DNA from: Clostridiales bacterium
GTDB taxonomy: Bacteria > Bacillota > Clostridia > Saccharofermentanales > Saccharofermentanaceae
DNA length: 64,000 nucleotides
Assembly (NCBI GenBank): GCA_017515465.1
Contig: JAFWFV010000018.1
Span: forward strand, 1-64,000
Direction of reading: 5' to 3'
Part shown: positions 61,946-64,000 of the stretch, piece after piece
Layout of the letters: each line of letters starts with the position of its first letter
Numbering within the stretch: position 1 is the first letter of the stretch
Made by a program: the position numbers and the translations under genes
Notes under the pieces: generated by a model
What the model saw: the letters and a program-made list of their open reading frames with translations, nothing else
The model's database searches: none
Told to the model about the DNA's origin: nothing

Positions 61946-62371
61946 TCAGTCCTTGACAACAATACCCATTGAACGGGCTGTTCCTGCTACCATTCTTGCA
62001 CAAGCCTCTACGTCAGCTGCGTTAACATCGGGCATCTTGATCTCAGCGATCTTTCTGCAATCATCCCATGTAACTGTTGCAACCTTCTGTACGTTAGGCT
62101 TACCGGAACCCTTCTCGATCTTTGCTGCTTTCTTGAGCAATACAGGTACCGGAGGAGTCTTGGTAATGAAAGAGAATGTTCTGTCTGCATAAACTGTAAT
62201 AACTACAGGGATTATGAGACCTGCATCCTTTGCTGTTCTCTCATTAAACTCTTTTACGAACTGCTGGATATTGATTCCGTGCTGTCCAAGAGCTGGTCCT
62301 ACCGGCGGCGCTGGTGTTGCTTTGCCTGCAGGGATCTGAAGCTTTACATAACCTGCAATCTTCTTAGCCAT
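61946..62371 (-). CDS. rplK: 50S ribosomal protein L11
   Basis: 141 residues. [27 protein letters not shown] start and the conserved C-terminal rRNA-binding part (VWTWDD..., [27 protein letters not shown]). Binds the GTPase centre of 23S rRNA with L10. Follows nusG by 76 bases. 18 bases before rplA. Confidence 0.97.
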   Translation of the reverse strand: MAKKIAGYVKLQIPAGKATPAPPVGPALGQHGINIQQFVKEFNERTAKDAGLIIPVVITVYADRTFSFITKTPPVPVLLKKAAKIEKGSGKPNVQKVATVTWDDCRKIAEIKMPDVNAADVEACARMVAGTARSMGIVVKD

Positions 62372-62447
62372 TTGCGGCCACCTCCCAATTAATTAATCTT
62401 TATTTCCACGATGCAACGCTGCATCATTGAAACCTTAGTGCTGTGGC

Positions 62448-62996
62448 TCAGACTTTCTGAACCTGTGTGAAGTTTACTGTGGTAGGAGTGATCCTGCCGA
62501 ACATCTGAACTTCGATAGTAACCTGTTCCTTCTCGTAATCCATGGCGGATACAGTTCCCTTGAAATCTGCGAACGCACCGCTGATGATCCTGACATAGTC
62601 GCCTTCCTTGTAGTCGACCTCGGGAACCCAGTCTGTCTCGATGCCCATTGATACGAGATCCTGCTCTGTGAGAGGCAGGGGCTTGTTAGGGTCAGGTGAT
62701 ACGAATCCAGTAACTCCGCGCACATTGCGGATCAGATACCAGAGATTCTTGTCTTCCTTCTCCTCGTATCCGAATACGAGCTTAACGAGAACGTAGCCGG
62801 GGAACTTGTTGCGTGTCTTTTCCTTACGGACACCGTCCTTGACCTCGACGTACTTCTCCTCGGGGATCCAGACTCCCTGGATCCTCTCGCCCATGCCGTG
62901 ATTCTCGACATAGCGCTCGAGTGTATCCTTAACGGAATTCTCATATCCCGAATAGGTATGCAAAGCGTACCAACGAGCTTCTCTCTCTTCAGGCAT
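62448..62996 (-). CDS. nusG: Transcription termination/antitermination protein NusG
   Basis: 182 residues. N-terminal NGN domain (about 1-110: WYALHTYSGYE, VLVKLVFGYEEKEDKNLWYLIRNVRGVTGFV) and C-terminal KOW (about 125-180, GDYVRIISGAFADFKGTVSAMDYEK). Bridges RNA polymerase with the ribosome or Rho. Directly after secE. Confidence 0.97.
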   Translation of the reverse strand: MPEEREARWYALHTYSGYENSVKDTLERYVENHGMGERIQGVWIPEEKYVEVKDGVRKEKTRNKFPGYVLVKLVFGYEEKEDKNLWYLIRNVRGVTGFVSPDPNKPLPLTEQDLVSMGIETDWVPEVDYKEGDYVRIISGAFADFKGTVSAMDYEKEQVTIEVQMFGRITPTTVNFTQVQKV

Positions 62997-63016
62997 CTTA
63001 TTACTCCTTATATGCT

Positions 63017-63349
63017 TCAGGCCTCAGACTCGGAAGAACCGGTGGAAGCCTCTGTTGACTCCGATGTCTCGGTTGCTGCAGTTGTTGCAGCTGCAGTAGT
63101 CTCCTCAACTGTAGATACCTCTGTGGTCTCTACTGAATCATAAAAACCAACCTTATCAAGAAGCCAGCGTCCGCCGGATCCGATGAGTGTGAGGAGTACA
63201 GCAAAGAATACGATTACGAGCAGAACAACTGCTGATGTGTTCCTGAGCTTTTCTCCGGTAGGCCAAACTACCTTCTTCAACTCGGCTATTACGTCCTTGA
63301 CACCCTTGCCAAAGCGCTTAAAGATATTACCTTTGTTATTGCCAGCCAT
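63017..63349 (-). CDS. secE: Preprotein translocase subunit SecE with Ser/Thr/Glu-rich tail
   Basis: 110 residues against about 60-75 in most Gram-positives. Core: VKDVIAELKKVVWPTGEKL amphipathic helix and one membrane helix (about 38-60, VVLLVIVFFAVLLTLIGSGG), then WLLDKVGFYD as usual. The last 40 residues (about 71-110, SVETTEVSTVEETTAAATT...) are almost only Ser, Thr, Glu and Ala and would lie outside the membrane. Stabilises SecY. Between rpmG and nusG, as is standard. Confidence 0.92.
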   Translation of the reverse strand: MAGNNKGNIFKRFGKGVKDVIAELKKVVWPTGEKLRNTSAVVLLVIVFFAVLLTLIGSGGRWLLDKVGFYDSVETTEVSTVEETTAAATTAATETSESTEASTGSSESEA

Positions 63350-63374
63350 CTTGTAATCCTTCTTAAGTTAAAAC

Positions 63375-63539
63375 TTACTTTGTTTCCTTGTGAACTGTGT
63401 GCTTGCGGCAGAAGGGGCAATACTTCTTAAGCTCGAGTCTCTCAGTATCGTTCTTCTTGTTCTTGTATGTCTGATAATTTCTCTGCTTACACTCAGAACA
63501 TGCAAGTGTCAGCTTATCACGTGCGCTAGCCTTAGCCAT
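63375..63539 (-). CDS. rpmG: 50S ribosomal protein L33
   Basis: 54 residues, short gene (complement of 63375-63539): [18 protein letters not shown], with the C-X2-C and CPFC zinc cysteines, [34 protein letters not shown]. Zinc-binding (C+) form of L33. Starts after GGAGG-type SD (TTTTGGAGGTAATC) and heads the rpmG-secE-nusG operon. Confidence 0.95.
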   Translation of the reverse strand: MAKASARDKLTLACSECKQRNYQTYKNKKNDTERLELKKYCPFCRKHTVHKETK

Positions 63540-63630
63540 GGTAGATTACCTCCAAAATATATCTTTCTTTACTGCTTTCCCGTATTTTTGGCGCAATAAA
63601 AAAAGAACCTCAGCGGGTTTTAGCTTGAAA

Positions 63631-63659
63631 ATTCTATCACAGGTGGCAGATTAAGTCAA
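63631..63659 (-). promoter_or_regulatory. Promoter of the rpmG-secE-nusG-ribosomal protein operon
   Basis: Minus strand TTGACT (63654-63659), 17-bp spacer, TAGAAT (63631-63636), about 95 bases before the rpmG ATG. The leader contains CCCGCTGAGGTTCTTTTTTT, a weak terminator-like stretch that could stop read-through from hisE. Confidence 0.85.
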
Positions 63660-63661
63660 CA

Positions 63662-63940
63662 TCAACCTCTTCTGGACTTAAGTTCCGCCTCGACATCCTC
63701 AATGGAGATGTCCTGATCAGCCATAAGGACCAGGATGTGATAGATAACATCAGCGATCTCACCGATTATCTCCTGCCTGTCTTCCTTTGCAGCGGCGATG
63801 GCAGTCTCAACGGCCTCTTCGCCTACTTTCTTGGCGATCTTCTCGGTTCCCTTTTCCAGAAGGTAGTTTGTGTAGGAACCTTCTACGGGGTTCGACTTGC
63901 GGTCCAGGATGACACCGTAAAGTTCATTTAATGTGTTCAT
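63662..63940 (-). CDS. hisE: Phosphoribosyl-ATP pyrophosphatase
   Basis: 92 residues. MazG-like all-alpha hydrolase: EGSYTNYLLEKGTEKIAKKVGEEAVETAIAAA, E..EE.AD..YH-type metal residues in GEIADVIYHILVLM. Second step of histidine synthesis, PR-ATP to PR-AMP + PPi. Starts 17 bases after the upstream gene's stop and ends 2 bases before the ribosomal operon promoter's -35 region; probably the last his gene. Confidence 0.93.
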   Translation of the reverse strand: MNTLNELYGVILDRKSNPVEGSYTNYLLEKGTEKIAKKVGEEAVETAIAAAKEDRQEIIGEIADVIYHILVLMADQDISIEDVEAELKSRRG

Positions 63941-63957
63941 TATATCTCTCCTTCAAA

Positions 63958-64000
63958 TTACTCTTCAGTTACTGACAGATCCCATTCATCGAGGGGAGTG
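63958..64000 (-). CDS. 3' end of an upstream gene, probably histidine biosynthesis (partial)
   Basis: Frame open from the right edge to TAA at 63958-63960, encoding ...TPLDEWDLSVTEE. It ends 17 bases before hisE with GGAGAGAT in the gap, so it belongs to the same operon. hisI or hisF is the usual upstream neighbour of hisE, but the 13 visible residues are not enough to decide. Confidence 0.45.
   Translation of the reverse strand, partial: TPLDEWDLSVTEE

Noticed and set aside
62400-62440. GATGCA...TGCATC hairpin between nusG and rplK as a regulatory RNA
   Set aside because: Short, no T-run, within an operon gap; not enough evidence.

Overview
The window reads as a chromosomal segment of an anaerobic, low-GC-lineage Firmicute of class Clostridia, probably a gut or rumen relative of Lachnospiraceae/Oscillospiraceae. 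This rests on the gene set rather than on any search: RemA (DUF370) between yicC and gmk, single-chain glycyl-tRNA synthetase, pyruvate phosphate dikinase, HemZ, RicT/PSP1, a TrpXYZ-type ABC transporter, a TP-repeat surface protein and strong Shine-Dalgarno sequences. Genes are dense, nearly all on the minus strand, and often overlap by ATGA. All four tRNAs encode CCA.

Layout. 1-136: end of an IS3/IS150-type element. 0.2-3.6 kb: large secreted beta-repeat protein. 3.7-5.9 kb: nifU-nifS cysteine desulfurase system divergent from an IscR/Rrf2 regulator. 5.8-9.1 kb: acyltransferase plus XRE-AbrB regulator, SulP permease. 9.2-14.2 kb: VanX-like dipeptidase, ppdK, glyQS. 14.2-16.3 kb: yicC-remA-gmk-rpoZ. 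16.4-19.4 kb: Crh-like HPr, uvrC (broken by an amber codon) and a phosphoesterase. 19.5-33.8 kb: a long minus-strand run: degenerate sialate-esterase-like protein, AraC regulator, folE-folP-folB-folK, an Asn/Lys/Arg-rich protein, tmk-holB-ricT-trmN6-rsmI, an EAL protein, tsaE-tsaB-rimI. 33.9-42.0 kb: DRE-TIM aldolase, YfhO-like membrane protein, a pseudo-PP2C/LysM-like membrane protein, DUF885 lipoprotein. 42.1-44.3 kb: radA-ispD on plus. 44.3-48.7 kb: zinc ribbon, hemZ, DUF3810, DUF1624, type II pantothenate kinase. 48.7-49.1 kb: structured intergenic region and tRNA-Gly. 49.2-55.5 kb: GH26 mannanase-like enzyme, helical unknown, ABC amino-acid-type transporter, NSS symporter. 55.5-59.7 kb: tRNA-Cys and a surface-polymer cluster (acyltransferase, TagF-like, TarI-like, LicD). 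59.7-63.5 kb: tRNA-Glu/Met and rpmG-secE-nusG-rplK-rplA-(L10 leader)-rplJ-rplL. 63.6-64.0 kb: hisE and the tail of an upstream gene.

The most unusual signals are: (1) two long hairpins sitting 5-6 nt after the CCA end of tRNA-Gly and tRNA-Cys; their arms differ in sequence but pair perfectly, and they share the internal blocks AGTCCTCG and CTGCGG, suggesting a tRNA-linked structured RNA or repeat family; (2) a pseudo-PP2C domain joined through an acidic linker and one membrane helix to an extracellular LysM-like domain; (3) an in-frame TAG in uvrC cutting off the HhH domain; (4) a sialate-O-acetylesterase-like protein whose active-site motif is lost; (5) non-canonical tails on L10 and SecE. 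All calls come from reading the sequence; no database or folding run was possible.
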